Shown here one piece after another: positions 48,214-60,044 of a stretch of DNA of 64,000 nt; the stretch's first letter is position 1, and every line of letters begins with the position of its first letter. A model generated the notes under the pieces. That model saw nothing but the letters and a program-made list of their open reading frames with translations, searched no databases and was not told the DNA's origin. This DNA is from Devosia sp. FKR38. Lineage in GTDB: Bacteria > Pseudomonadota > Alphaproteobacteria > Rhizobiales > Devosiaceae. The stretch is from the NCBI RefSeq assembly GCF_005222805.1, contig NZ_STGC01000005.1, forward strand, positions 1,154,456 to 1,218,455, in the 5' to 3' direction. Position numbers and translations under genes: made by a program.

Positions 48214-48756
48214 ATGGCGAACGTCCTGATTGTGGCCTATCTGCTGATCGTCCTGGCGCTGATTGTGGTGATCCTGCTGCAGCGCTCCGAGGGCGGCGCA
48301 CTGGGCATTGGCGGTGGTGGCGGCGGCGGCTTCATGACCGCGCGCGGCTCGGCGAACCTGCTGACCCGCACCACGGCGATCCTGGCCACCCTGTTCTTTG
48401 CCACGGCCATTGGCCTGACGATTCTGAGCGAGCTCGACCGCGGTACCACCAGCATCATCGACGGTGCGGTGACCACGCCTGATGCCACGGCGCCGGGCAG
48501 CGTGCTGGACGCACTGAACTCGCTGCAGCCCGAGAGCACCAGCGATCTGCCGGTGCCGACCCCGAGCACGACCACCACGCCCGCTGCCGATACCCCGGCT
48601 GCGCCGGCCGCCACCGACGCCACCACGGCGCCTGCGGCCAGCACGACGGCTCCGGCCGAGACCACGACCACGGCGCCCGCTGCGGCTGCCCCTGCGGCTA
48701 CGGGGACCGAGACCACCCCGGCCCCAGCCGAAACACCGGCCGCGCCGGCCAATTAA
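48214..48756 (+). CDS. secG: Protein translocase subunit SecG with long C-terminal tail
   Basis: A 180-residue subunit of the SecYEG channel. Residues 1-75 are SecG-like: helix 1 (VLIVAYLLIVLALIVVILLQ), the ILLQRSEGGALGIGGG loop, and helix 2 (LTRTTAILATLFFATAIGL). Residues about 90-180 are a Thr/Ala/Pro-rich tail with no structure expected, much longer than in E. coli SecG (110 residues). Such tails are seen in other Alphaproteobacteria. Confidence 0.9.
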   Translation: MANVLIVAYLLIVLALIVVILLQRSEGGALGIGGGGGGGFMTARGSANLLTRTTAILATLFFATAIGLTILSELDRGTTSIIDGAVTTPDATAPGSVLDALNSLQPESTSDLPVPTPSTTTTPAADTPAAPAATDATTAPAASTTAPAETTTTAPAAAAPAATGTETTPAPAETPAAPAN

Positions 48757-48775
48757 GCGCCGCAAGGCGAGACCA

Positions 48776-48809
48776 AAGAGGGGGATGGAAACATCCCCTT
48801 CTTCTTTTT
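48776..48809 (+). terminator. Rho-independent terminator after secG
   Basis: GGGGATG (48781-48787) pairs with CATCCCC (48792-48798) around GAAA. The stem can be extended by AAGAG/TTCTT, and the tail is TTCTTCTTTTT. Confidence 0.93.
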
Positions 48810-48861
48810 GTGTAGAGCTGCACGGCGGCTCTACGAATCGATGCTGATGTGATTAAGGTGA

Positions 48862-50495
<1,634 letters not shown>

Positions 50496-50496
<1 letters not shown>

Positions 50497-50996
50497 TGCA
50501 TATCCGCACGGAGCGCCTGCTGCTCCGGCGGCCCAGACCGGGTGATCTCGATGCCTTCTTCGGGATCACCTCTAGCCCCCTTGCCATGCGCTATTGGTCG
50601 ACGCTGCCGCATGCCGACCTGTCGGTGACGCGGACGTGGCTCGACAATATGGTCGGCCGCGAGGCCACCGGCGGCCAGCACTTTGCCATTGAGCTTGATG
50701 GCCAGGTGATCGGCGAAGTCGGCGCCGGGCGGCTGCCCGACTTCGGCTTCATCATTCATCCGGACTTTTGGGGCAGGGGCTTTGCCACCGAGGCCTCAAA
50801 GGCCGCCGTCGCCCATATCTTTGCCGTCACCGACACGCCCAACCTCAAGGCGGATGTCGATCCGCGCAATGCCGCCTCGCTGGCCGTGCTGGCCCGGCTC
50901 GGCTTTGTCGAATCCGGCCGGGCCGAGCGCACATTTCTCTTGGGCGAGGAATGGTGCGACAGCATCTATCTCACGCTGCCCCGCCCCGCCGCCTGA
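50496..50996 (+). CDS. GNAT-family N-acetyltransferase
   Basis: A 166-residue acetyl-CoA-dependent transferase of the RimJ/RimL type. The start RTERLLLRRPRPGDLDAFF is typical, and the acetyl-CoA loop is in WGRGFATEASKAAV near residue 93, followed by NAASLAVLARLGF. It starts with GTG overlapping the pyrG stop. The substrate is unknown; it may be a protein N-terminus or a small amine. Confidence 0.88.
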
Positions 50997-51001
50997 CCGG
51001 T

Positions 51002-51691
51002 TCAGCCGCCGGCGTCGAGGCGCTTGCGCAGGGCCTGCATCGACATCGACAGGGCGCCGCCCGGATCCTGCTTGCGCCAATAGCCAATGCCCTGCTTGCC
51101 GCTGACTTCGTGGTGGCCCAGCACATAGCGATTGTCGAAGACATTGGGCTTGTTGCTCTTGAGCCAGAGCAGCAGGCGGATCAGCGCCTCTTCCTGCGCA
51201 TCGGTATAGGCCTTGTAGATGCCTGACGGGCAGCCGTAGTCCGCCTCCTTGACCTCGCGCGTCTGCTCGGCCGGATAGGTCTTGCCGAACCAGCTCTTGC
51301 GCTTGGCATCGAGCAGGCCCGCGCTACAGACTTCAATGCCCACCAGCTTGGAGCTCACGCCCGAGCCCAGCCCGGGCCAATGCGACTCGCCGGCGTGATA
51401 GCCCCATTCGTCGAGCGGGAAGGACTGGTAGATCTTGCCGGTTGGTCCGATGACGAAGAAGCAATAGCCCTGCTGCCGGCCCCAGGACAGCGTGCCGCGC
51501 GCATCGTCCTCGCTCTGGTCGTGCCCTGCCGTATAGTGGACGATGGCGCCCACCGGATAGCGATTGGCATATTTGCCCTGGGTCTTCATCAGCGGGCTAA
51601 CCGCCTCGGCCAGGGGGTACCACAGCATTCCCGCGCCACTCTCGCGCACGGACGGGCGAATGGGCTCGCCGGCCATGAACTCTTCCGTCAT
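51002..51691 (-). CDS. N-acetylmuramoyl-L-alanine amidase, type 2
   Basis: A 229-residue zinc amidase that cuts the bond between muramic acid and the peptide. AIVHYTAGHDQSEDDARGTL near residue 50 carries the first zinc His and FPLDEWGYHAGESHWPG near residue 87 is conserved; the final HHEVSG near 188 supplies the second His. No signal peptide is seen, so it may act in the cytoplasm on recycled fragments like AmpD. The start follows GGGAGAGGCAGAG. Confidence 0.85.
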   Translation of the reverse strand: MTEEFMAGEPIRPSVRESGAGMLWYPLAEAVSPLMKTQGKYANRYPVGAIVHYTAGHDQSEDDARGTLSWGRQQGYCFFVIGPTGKIYQSFPLDEWGYHAGESHWPGLGSGVSSKLVGIEVCSAGLLDAKRKSWFGKTYPAEQTREVKEADYGCPSGIYKAYTDAQEEALIRLLLWLKSNKPNVFDNRYVLGHHEVSGKQGIGYWRKQDPGGALSMSMQALRKRLDAGG

Positions 51692-51879
51692 CTCTGCCTC
51701 TCCCGGGACACCATGTCCCCGGGGCCAGTCAAGGCCCGGGCCGCAGGACCCGCAATTGGTACAAATCCCCGTCAGCACACCGGAAAACTACCGACAGCGG
51801 CACGCCCTTCGGGGCGAGCGGACTTGGCCGGATGGGGCGCGCCATGCTAGCCAGAGGGGAGACAAGCCCGGAGCCAAAC

Positions 51880-52110
51880 ATGGCCGAGATCATCAACCTG
51901 CGCATGGCGCGCAAGCACAAGGCTCGGGCCGACAAAGAGGCGCAGGCGGCGCAGAACCGCATCAGCTTTGGGCGCACCAAGGCGGAGAAACAGCAGGCCG
52001 CCGCCGAAAAGGCACTGGCCGACAAGCGCATCGACGGCCATCGCCGCGATGAAGTCGACGGCAATAGCCGCGACGGGATCGACGGCCACAAAAAGACGAC
52101 GGAGGACTAG
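51880..52110 (+). CDS. DUF4169 small protein
   Basis: A 76-residue, highly charged helical protein with MAEIINLRMARKHKARADK at the start and a low-complexity C-terminus rich in Asp, Arg and Lys. The N-terminus fits DUF4169, a family limited to Alphaproteobacteria. No function is known. It lies four bases before the epimerase gene and may be co-transcribed. Confidence 0.75.
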   Translation: MAEIINLRMARKHKARADKEAQAAQNRISFGRTKAEKQQAAAEKALADKRIDGHRRDEVDGNSRDGIDGHKKTTED

Positions 52111-52113
52111 GCC

Positions 52114-53079
52114 ATGAGCAAGATCGTCATTATCGGCGCGACCGGGCATATCGGCACCTATCTGGTGCCCCGATTGATCATGGCCGGGCACGAGGTGATT
52201 GCCGTCAGCCGGGGCAGGGCGCAGCCCTATCAGCCGTCCGCCGTCTGGCAGCATGCCCGCATGGTCACCATCGACCGCGCGGCCGAGGAGGCCCGGGGCA
52301 GCTTCGGCAGCGCCATTGCCAATCTGGGCGCCGATATCGTGGTGGACTGCATCTGCTTCACGCTGGAGAGCCACAACCAGCTGGCCGATGCACTGCGCGG
52401 CCAGGTCAGCCACTTCATCCATGTGGGCACCATCTGGACCCATGGCGTCTCGGCCGTGGTGCCGACGCCGGAATCGGCCGTCAAATTCCCCTTCGGCGAC
52501 TATGGCGTCGCCAAAGCCGCCATCGAGGCCGACCTGCTGCACCGGGCGGCCATGGAGCAGTTTCCCGCCACGCTGGTGCATCCTGGCCATATCGTCGGGC
52601 CCGGCTGGGCGCCGCTCAATCCGGCGGGCCACTTCAACCCGGCGGTGTTCAGCACCATTGCGCGTGGCGACGAGCTACCACTGGCCAATTTCGGGCTGGA
52701 AACCGTGCATCATGTGCATGCCGACGACGTGGCCCAGGTCATCGTGCGCGCCATCGACAATCGCACCGCATCGGTCGGCGAAGCCTTCCATGCCGTCTCC
52801 GGCGCGGCCGTAACGCTGCGCGGCTATGCCGAGGCCATGTATCGCTGGTTCGGGCACCAGCCGCGCCTGCGCTTTGCCGGCTTCGAGCAATGGGCCGCCG
52901 AGCAGGACCCCGAGGAGGCCAAGGCCACCTGGGAGCATATTGCCCGCTCGCCCAATTGTTCGATCGACAAGGGTCGGCGCCTGCTCGGCTATGCGCCGCG
53001 CTATACCTCCCTCGAGGCTGTGCAGGAATCAGTGACCTGGCTGATCGCCAATGGCCAGGTCACCGGACCGGTCCGCTAG
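52114..53079 (+). CDS. NAD-dependent epimerase/dehydratase, SDR family
   Basis: A 321-residue protein with IVIIGATGHIGTYLV at the start (nucleotide-binding motif GATGHIG) and FGDYGVAKAAIE near residue 128, where Tyr131 and Lys135 fit the catalytic YxxxK. HPGHIVGPGWAPLNPAGHF near residue 150 and a C-terminal region with DPEEAKATWEH follow. The substrate is unknown; some members act on sugars, others on aldoses or flavonoids. Confidence 0.8.
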   Translation: MSKIVIIGATGHIGTYLVPRLIMAGHEVIAVSRGRAQPYQPSAVWQHARMVTIDRAAEEARGSFGSAIANLGADIVVDCICFTLESHNQLADALRGQVSHFIHVGTIWTHGVSAVVPTPESAVKFPFGDYGVAKAAIEADLLHRAAMEQFPATLVHPGHIVGPGWAPLNPAGHFNPAVFSTIARGDELPLANFGLETVHHVHADDVAQVIVRAIDNRTASVGEAFHAVSGAAVTLRGYAEAMYRWFGHQPRLRFAGFEQWAAEQDPEEAKATWEHIARSPNCSIDKGRRLLGYAPRYTSLEAVQESVTWLIANGQVTGPVR

Positions 53080-53082
53080 AGG

Positions 53083-53514
53083 CTACCAGTTGACCTGGCA
53101 GACGCCGCCATGCGGCTGGAACTGCCTGCTTTGGGGCGTGTACTGGAAGATCTCGATCTTGGCGCCATCGGGGTCGGCGGTCCAGGCCTGCCAGGTGCCG
53201 TCGACGCCCAGCTTCTTGTCGGTGATGGCAACGCCCTTGGCCCGCACATGAGCCAGAAGACCATCAAGGTCCTCGGTCTCAAAGCACAGGTGGTTGATCG
53301 GATTGCTATCGGCAAACTGCACGGCGTCGCGGCGGAACACTTCGACAAAGGTGCGCGCGCCAGTGGCCAGATAGAAGCCGATCCAGTCCTCGCCGCGGTT
53401 GAAGTCGAAGGCTTTCTCCAGGCCCAGCACATCGACATAGAAGGCTTCGGTCTTGGCCAGATCCTGCGCAAAAACGCAGACATGGGCCACCTGCTTGATC
53501 ATTGTGTTCGTCAT
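53083..53514 (-). CDS. VOC-family protein (glyoxalase/dioxygenase fold)
   Basis: A 143-residue protein of the vicinal oxygen chelate fold. KQVAHVCVFAQDLAKTEAFY near residues 7-26 has the first metal His, HLCFETEDLDGLLAHVR near residue 75 the second, and EIFQYTPQ near residue 120 the Glu. Two such sites fit a lactoylglutathione lyase-like protein. It is convergent with the SDR gene and starts after GAGGACCG. Confidence 0.85.
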   Translation of the reverse strand: MTNTMIKQVAHVCVFAQDLAKTEAFYVDVLGLEKAFDFNRGEDWIGFYLATGARTFVEVFRRDAVQFADSNPINHLCFETEDLDGLLAHVRAKGVAITDKKLGVDGTWQAWTADPDGAKIEIFQYTPQSRQFQPHGGVCQVNW

Positions 53515-53655
53515 CGGTCCTCCTCAGGGTTGCTCCCGTATTAGCGATAATCCGGCCGACGAACAACCGCTGGCGCGGCAAAGCACGGCGCGATCGGCGC
53601 TCCCAGCGCAATTTTTCTTGGGTGCCCTCTTTTCACTGTCATGACCTGCGTCTAA

Positions 53656-54978
<1,323 letters not shown>

Positions 54979-55003
54979 TCGGTTCGACAATGGTTACGGA
55001 AAA

Positions 55004-55029
55004 GCCCGGTGGTGACACCGGGCTTTTTT
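55004..55029. terminator. Rho-independent terminator after eno
   Basis: GCCCGGTG (55004-55011) pairs with CACCGGGC (55016-55023) around GTGA, followed by TTTTTT. The plus strand has AAAA before the stem, so it may also end the arr-type gene on the minus strand, whose stop codon lies at 55031. Confidence 0.95.
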
Positions 55030-55030
55030 G

Positions 55031-55444
55031 TCAGTCGATCGCTTCGATCCCCTCGCGCCGCATCCGCTCCACACTGTCCTTCATCTTCTGAAGCACGTCG
55101 GGGGCGTGGCCCTGCCAGGTCTCGACCTCGCTTACGATCTCCAGCGGATGCTGGCTGCGATAGGACTGTGTCGGATTGCCAGGAAACTTGGCGTCGGTGA
55201 GATTGGGATCGTCAACGAACGGGCCTGTGGGGCGGACGATGTAGATGCGCTGCCGCCCCGCGCCCTGGGCCAGCTCTGCCCCCCATATGGCAGCCTCGAG
55301 CGTGGCTGCGAAATAGATCCATGACGACGGCTTGCCTGCACCGAAGTTGGACTTGTAACCGGGCACCATATGCTGGCCGATCCGGAGATCGGCGCGCGTG
55401 CCATGGTAGAACACCGCGGTGTCAGGCTGTTCGGATGCGTACAT
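55031..55444 (-). CDS. arr: Rifampin ADP-ribosyltransferase-like protein
   Basis: A 137-residue protein matching the Arr family, which inactivates rifampin by ADP-ribosylation using NAD. FYHGTRADLR near residue 12 and GYKSNFGAGKPSS near residue 29 form the NAD site, AAIWGAELAQGAGRQRIYIV near residue 51 and DPNLTDAKFPGNPTQSYRS near residue 79 are family signatures. Length and motifs equal those of functional Arr proteins. As it is chromosomal and next to eno, it may be an intrinsic gene rather than acquired. Actual resistance is inferred. Confidence 0.92.
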   Translation of the reverse strand: MYASEQPDTAVFYHGTRADLRIGQHMVPGYKSNFGAGKPSSWIYFAATLEAAIWGAELAQGAGRQRIYIVRPTGPFVDDPNLTDAKFPGNPTQSYRSQHPLEIVSEVETWQGHAPDVLQKMKDSVERMRREGIEAID

Positions 55445-55539
55445 GGGCAGCTCCTGTTTCAGGGAGCCCCTCGTCTACAGCAAGGCGCGGGGCTTGAAGC
55501 AAGCCCCTTTCGCCCCACATGTACAAATGGGAAGACGCC

Positions 55540-57015
55540 CTACTGAAACGCCGTCTCGGCAAAGCTGCGCAGCTTGCGCGAGTGCAGCCGCTCGGCCGGC
55601 TGGTCGCGCAGGATTTCCATGGCGCGCAGGCCGATCAGCAAATGCCGATTGATCTGCGTGCGGTAGAAATCCGAGGCCATGCCGGGCAGCTTGAGTTCGC
55701 CATGCAGCGGCTTGTCGGAGACGCAGAGCAGCGTGCCATAGGGCACGCGGAAGCGGAACCCGTTGGCGGCAATGGTCGCGGACTCCATGTCGAGCGCCAC
55801 GGCGCGCGACTGGCTGAGCCGCTGGGTGATCTCGGCCTGGTCGCGCAGCTCCCAATTGCGATTGTCAAACGTCGCCACCGTGCCGGTGCGCATGATCTTT
55901 TTGGTTTCGAGCCCTTCGGTCTGGGTGATCTCGTGCACGGCCTGCTCGAGTGCCACCTGCACCTCGGCCAGCGCCGGGATCGGCACCGACAGCGGCAGGT
56001 CGGCGTCGAGCACATGGTCCTCACGCACATAGGCATGGGCGAGCACATAATCGCCCAGTTCCTGCGAATTGCGCAGGCCCGCACAGTGGCCCAGCATGAT
56101 CCAGGCATGCGGCCGGAGCACAGCGATATGGTCGGTGATGGTCTTGGCGTTGGACGGGCCGACGCCAATGTTGACCATGGTGATGCCGCGGCCATTGGGG
56201 GCCGTCAGGTGATAGGCCGGCATCTGCGGCGCGCGGGCAGGCGACGTGCCCGCCACCTTGCCACCGGCCAGGGCATTGTCGGTCACCACATTGCCCGGCT
56301 CGATGAAGCTCTCGTAGTGCGTGTGGCCATCGGCCAGGTATTGCTTGGCGACGCGGCAGAACTCGTCGATGTAAAAGGCGTAATTGGTGAAGATCACGAA
56401 ATTCTGGAAATGGCCCGCGTCAGTGCCAGTGTAGTGGCTGAGCCGGAACAGCGAATAGTCCACGCGCGGCGCGGTAAAGGCAGCCAGCGGATAGGGTCCG
56501 CCGCGCGGCGGCACAAAGGTGCCATTGGCGATCTCGTCGTCAGTATTGCCCAGGTCCGGCGCGTCGAACACGTCACGCAGCGGGATATTGAGCGCATTGA
56601 GCGCCTCGCCATCGATCCGCTCATTGGCCGGCACGGCGAAATGCAGCGGGATGGGTGTGTCAGATTCCCCGATGTCGATGGTGCCGCCGTGGTTTTTCAG
56701 GATGACGGCGAACTGTTCCTGGAAATAGCTGCAGAACAGGTCCGGCGCGGTCACGGTGGTGCGATAGATGCCCGGGGTATGCAGGAACCCATAGGGCAGG
56801 GTGCTCTCGCTGCGGCTATAGCTGGTGGAGCGCACTTCGATCTGCGGATAACAGGCACGCACACGGCCGGGCGGGATAATGCCCTTGGCCAGCGAGGCCA
56901 GGTGGCCGCGAATGAAGCCGGTATTGCGATGGTAGATCTCGGCCATATAACGCCAGGCCTCCGCAGGCTCGGTGAAGGACTTGGTCTCCAGGCGCGGGGG
57001 GCTGATGGTCGTCAT
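55540..57015 (-). CDS. amn: AMP nucleosidase
   Basis: A 491-residue enzyme splitting AMP into adenine and ribose 5-phosphate. Its N-terminal regulatory part has FLHTPGIYRTTVTAPDLF near residue 75; the C-terminal part has the nucleoside-phosphorylase fold with MVNIGVGPSNAKTITDHI near residue 267 and HCAGLRNSQELGDYVLAH near residue 293, and the active-site DMESATIAANG near residue 411. The ATG at 57015 has GAAAGAGAAACAGAG upstream; in-frame codons much farther upstream (to 57642) have no ribosome binding site and overlap other elements. Confidence 0.93.
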   Translation of the reverse strand: MTTISPPRLETKSFTEPAEAWRYMAEIYHRNTGFIRGHLASLAKGIIPPGRVRACYPQIEVRSTSYSRSESTLPYGFLHTPGIYRTTVTAPDLFCSYFQEQFAVILKNHGGTIDIGESDTPIPLHFAVPANERIDGEALNALNIPLRDVFDAPDLGNTDDEIANGTFVPPRGGPYPLAAFTAPRVDYSLFRLSHYTGTDAGHFQNFVIFTNYAFYIDEFCRVAKQYLADGHTHYESFIEPGNVVTDNALAGGKVAGTSPARAPQMPAYHLTAPNGRGITMVNIGVGPSNAKTITDHIAVLRPHAWIMLGHCAGLRNSQELGDYVLAHAYVREDHVLDADLPLSVPIPALAEVQVALEQAVHEITQTEGLETKKIMRTGTVATFDNRNWELRDQAEITQRLSQSRAVALDMESATIAANGFRFRVPYGTLLCVSDKPLHGELKLPGMASDFYRTQINRHLLIGLRAMEILRDQPAERLHSRKLRSFAETAFQ

Positions 57016-57511
57016 CTCTGTTTCTCTTTCATCTCGCGGGTTCCGGATTGAACCCGCCGTCGGCGGAATCGCGCTTTCGTGGTGCGCAGCGTCTATCCAC
57101 CTCAAATGACAGCTTCTAGACGGCGCTTCAACTGCACCCCGGTTTTGGCGGTCCAAGGGCGGGGCTTTCACAAGGCAGTGATGTGCTCTTTTCTCGCCGC
57201 ATTTGGACACCATCTTCTTCATCAGTTCACTGGCTCGGCAAGCGACCCATGCAACCGGTGAACCAGGAATGTTGTGTTGGCCGCTTGTCCCCCAAGCCCT
57301 CAACAGTGCGGCGAGCCTGCATTCCCACCGGCCACCGAAGCAGAGATGCTTCGGTGGCCCTTTCGTTTCCAGTGCTGCCGAACGAGAAAAGCCGTCTCTG
57401 CCGGCGCAAGCCCATGGACGGGGCGGCCAACATTTCCTATTGCATGCCGCAACGCCGCTGAGGGCTTTGCCCGAGCTGGCGGCAGCATCGGTCCAAACTG
57501 GAGGCGCCCCC
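57016..57511. other. Non-coding 496-base region upstream of folD
   Basis: No gene is seen, although the folD frame is open far upstream. The region holds a plus-strand terminator (57330-57366) with no protein gene before it on that strand. This suggests a small RNA encoded somewhere in 57060-57360 or an attenuator in the folD leader. The identity of the RNA is not known. Confidence 0.45.
57330..57366 (+). terminator. Terminator-like stem without an upstream gene
   Basis: GGCCACCGAAGCA (57330-57342) pairs perfectly with TGCTTCGGTGGCC (57347-57359) around GAGA, then CTTTCGTTT. It lies 146 bases before the folD start and faces the plus strand. Confidence 0.75.
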
Positions 57512-58426
57512 ATGACAGCCACGAGCACAGCCACGATCATCGACGGCAAGAGCTTTGCCGAGGGCCTGCGCGGCCGCATCGCCGACCATGTCGCCCGGCT
57601 CAAGGCCGAGCACGGCATCACGGCGGGCCTGGCGGTGGTCATCGTCGGCCATGATCCGGGCAGCCAGGTCTATGTGGCGCAAAAGGCCAAGCAGACCGTG
57701 GAAGTGGGCATGCATTCCGAGAAATACGAGCTGCCCGAGGACACCAGCGAGGCCGAGGTGCTGGCGCTGGTGCACAAGCTCAACGCCGATCCGGCCATCC
57801 ACGGCATTCTGGTGCAGATGCCGGTGCCCAAGCAGATCGACCCCAATAAGGTCATCGAGGCCATCGACCCGGCCAAGGATGTCGACTGCTTCACGCCCGC
57901 CAATGTGGGCAAGGTGCAGATCGGCTTGCCGGGCCCGGTGTCCTGCACGCCACTGGGGTGCCTGATGCTGCTGCGCGACCAGCTCGGCACGCTGGCCGGC
58001 AAGCATGCCGTGATCATCGGGCGCTCCAACCTGGTCGGCAAGCCGATGATGCAATTGCTGCTGCGCGACAATTGCACGGTGACCGTCGCCCATTCGCGCA
58101 CCGTCGATCTGCCGTCCATCGTGCGCCAGGCCGATATCGTGGTCGCGGCTGTCGGCCGACCCGAAATGATCAAGGGCGACTGGATCAAGCCGGGCGCCAC
58201 CGTGATCGACGTCGGCATCAACCGCATCGATGCGCCCGAGCGTGGGCCCGGCAAGACCCGCCTTTTGGGTGACGTCGAGTTCGCCTCGGCCAAGGACGTG
58301 GCCGGTGCCATCACGCCGGTGCCAGGTGGCGTGGGGCCCATGACCATTGCCTGCCTGTTGGCCAATACGGTGACCACGGCCTGCCTGATCAATGGTCTCG
58401 TGCCGCCGAGCGACCTCACCGCATGA
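57512..58426 (+). CDS. folD: Methylenetetrahydrofolate dehydrogenase/cyclohydrolase
   Basis: A 304-residue bifunctional enzyme of one-carbon metabolism. [18 protein letters not shown] near residue 48 has the catalytic Lys, [12 protein letters not shown] near 104 the substrate loop, and [15 protein letters not shown] near residue 170 the NADP site; [15 protein letters not shown] near residue 270 closes the barrel. The ATG at 57512 follows CTGGAGGCG. An ORF that extends upstream to 57203 is not supported, since it crosses the terminator-like stem. The stop overlaps the next gene (ATGA). Confidence 0.96.
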   Translation: MTATSTATIIDGKSFAEGLRGRIADHVARLKAEHGITAGLAVVIVGHDPGSQVYVAQKAKQTVEVGMHSEKYELPEDTSEAEVLALVHKLNADPAIHGILVQMPVPKQIDPNKVIEAIDPAKDVDCFTPANVGKVQIGLPGPVSCTPLGCLMLLRDQLGTLAGKHAVIIGRSNLVGKPMMQLLLRDNCTVTVAHSRTVDLPSIVRQADIVVAAVGRPEMIKGDWIKPGATVIDVGINRIDAPERGPGKTRLLGDVEFASAKDVAGAITPVPGGVGPMTIACLLANTVTTACLINGLVPPSDLTA

Positions 58427-58974
58427 CCATCGATGCCCATGATCCGGGCGGCAAGGTGCGCCTGGCGCTGATGCCGGGCGTCAAGGGCGACGCCAGCTTC
58501 AGCGCCGATGGCCGCTATCGCCGGCTGATGCGGCGCTGGATCGGTGACGCGTTCCCGTCGCGTTACCTGTTGTTCATCGGCATGAACCCCAGCACGGCCG
58601 ATGCCATGGTCAATGACCCGACCTGCGCACGCGAGTGGACGTTCACACGCCGCGAGGGCTTTGAGGCCATGGTCAAGGCCAATGTGGGCGACTATCGCGC
58701 CACCGATCCCAAGATGCTGCTGGCGCCGGGCGTCGCTGCCGTGTCGCCGGACAATCTGCCGGCGATCCGTGCGGCCGCCCAAGGCGCCGACCGGGTGATC
58801 CTCTGCCATGGCAAGCTCAACAAGGCGCTGGCGCCGGCCGGGCGGGAGCTGGTGGCGGCGCTACGGGCCGATGGCATTGACCTCTGGTGCTTTGGCACCA
58901 ATGCCGATGGCTCGCCCAAGCATCCGCTTTATCTGCGCGCCGATACGCCGCTGGTGGCGTTTGCGGGGCTCTGA
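58423..58974 (+). CDS. DUF1643 family protein
   Basis: A 183-residue protein with the family signature [19 protein letters not shown] near residue 48 and the C-terminal [16 protein letters not shown] near residue 154. No function is known for the family. It is translationally coupled to folD. Confidence 0.85.
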   Translation: MTIDAHDPGGKVRLALMPGVKGDASFSADGRYRRLMRRWIGDAFPSRYLLFIGMNPSTADAMVNDPTCAREWTFTRREGFEAMVKANVGDYRATDPKMLLAPGVAAVSPDNLPAIRAAAQGADRVILCHGKLNKALAPAGRELVAALRADGIDLWCFGTNADGSPKHPLYLRADTPLVAFAGL

Positions 58975-58994
58975 GGTCCCTCCCGGGCCGAGTG

Positions 58995-59945
58995 CTAGGC
59001 GCGCCGCGCCAGCTTGGCCTCGATGATCGGGATCACCCGCTCGGCGGCAGCGCGGCCTTCGGCCATGGCATCTTCGGCGCGGTGGAAATCCATGATGGCA
59101 ATATCGACCACCCGCGGCAGCACCAGCACATGCGGCGGTTCGCCCGCCAGGCGAGAGCGGGTGATGTGGTCCTGCATGATGTCGATGGCATTGGCCAGCA
59201 CGTCGAAATAGCCAGGCGTTGCGGGCGTGGACCCGAAGAAATTGAACGTCGCCATGCGCGCCTGCACCGAGGCGGGAATGGCGCGCACCATGTCGATAAA
59301 GCTGGCTGGGCCACCCGCCGCGGCCAGCGGCAGTTCCGGCTCGGCTGCAGCGGCGTCATCGGCGGCATCTTCGGCGACCAGCCGGCGACCCAGCAGATCC
59401 TCGTTGAGATTGACCGCGATGATGAAGTCGGCGCCCATGGCGCGGGCCAGCGACACCGGTACCGGATTGACCAGGCCGCCATCGCTGAGCCAGCGGCCAT
59501 CGAGCTTGACGGGGCTGAACACGCCCGGCATGCCGATGGAGGCGCGGATCGCCTGGGTCAGCGGGCCATTGCGCAGCCAGATCTCGCGGCCGCTGGAAAT
59601 ATCGGTCGCCACCGCGCCAAAGGGGATGGGCAGGTCCTCGATGGTCTCCGACAGGCCCAGACCGCCCAGCCAGTTGACGATGCGCACGCCATCGACCAGC
59701 CCGCCGGCCAAGAGGCCCACATCGACCATGGAGGCCACCACGCGCCAGTCGGCACCGATGGCCCAGTCGCGCAGCTTGTCGAGCTGGCCGCTGGCATAGA
59801 CGGCGCCGACCAGGGCACCCATCGAGGTGCCGCAGACAATGTCAGGCTTGATGCCGGCCTCGACCAGGGCATCGATCACCCCGATATGCGCCCAGCCGCG
59901 CGCGGCGCCGCTTCCCAGGGCCAGGGCGATGACGGGTTTGGACAT
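58995..59945 (-). CDS. Patatin-like phospholipase, RssA-like
   Basis: A 316-residue protein with the patatin catalytic dyad: GSGAARGWAHIGV as oxyanion loop, nucleophile Ser in GTSMGALVG (Ser41) and Asp in DGGLVNPVPV near residue 155. The short, stand-alone form matches RssA. The C-terminal part is specific to the alphaproteobacterial branch. No signal peptide or membrane helix is visible; it probably acts on membrane lipids from the cytoplasmic face. Confidence 0.88.
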   Translation of the reverse strand: MSKPVIALALGSGAARGWAHIGVIDALVEAGIKPDIVCGTSMGALVGAVYASGQLDKLRDWAIGADWRVVASMVDVGLLAGGLVDGVRIVNWLGGLGLSETIEDLPIPFGAVATDISSGREIWLRNGPLTQAIRASIGMPGVFSPVKLDGRWLSDGGLVNPVPVSLARAMGADFIIAVNLNEDLLGRRLVAEDAADDAAAAEPELPLAAAGGPASFIDMVRAIPASVQARMATFNFFGSTPATPGYFDVLANAIDIMQDHITRSRLAGEPPHVLVLPRVVDIAIMDFHRAEDAMAEGRAAAERVIPIIEAKLARRA

Positions 59946-60044
59946 GGCGAAGCCTCTGCTGTTGCGCCGGCAGGATAGGCACGCGCACTGGCCCTGTCAC
60001 CTATGATCAGAGAGCCACCAGGCCGCCCCGCCTGCGGCACAATA

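Noticed and set aside
57203..57511. N-terminal extension of FolD in the same open frame
   Set aside because: It crosses a strong terminator-like stem and has no ribosome binding site, whereas the ATG at 57512 has one and fits the family length.
57016..57642. Long N-terminal extension of AMP nucleosidase
   Set aside because: The added 209 residues are Pro/Arg/Ser-rich with no family match and overlap the folD region; the ATG at 57015 has a good ribosome binding site.
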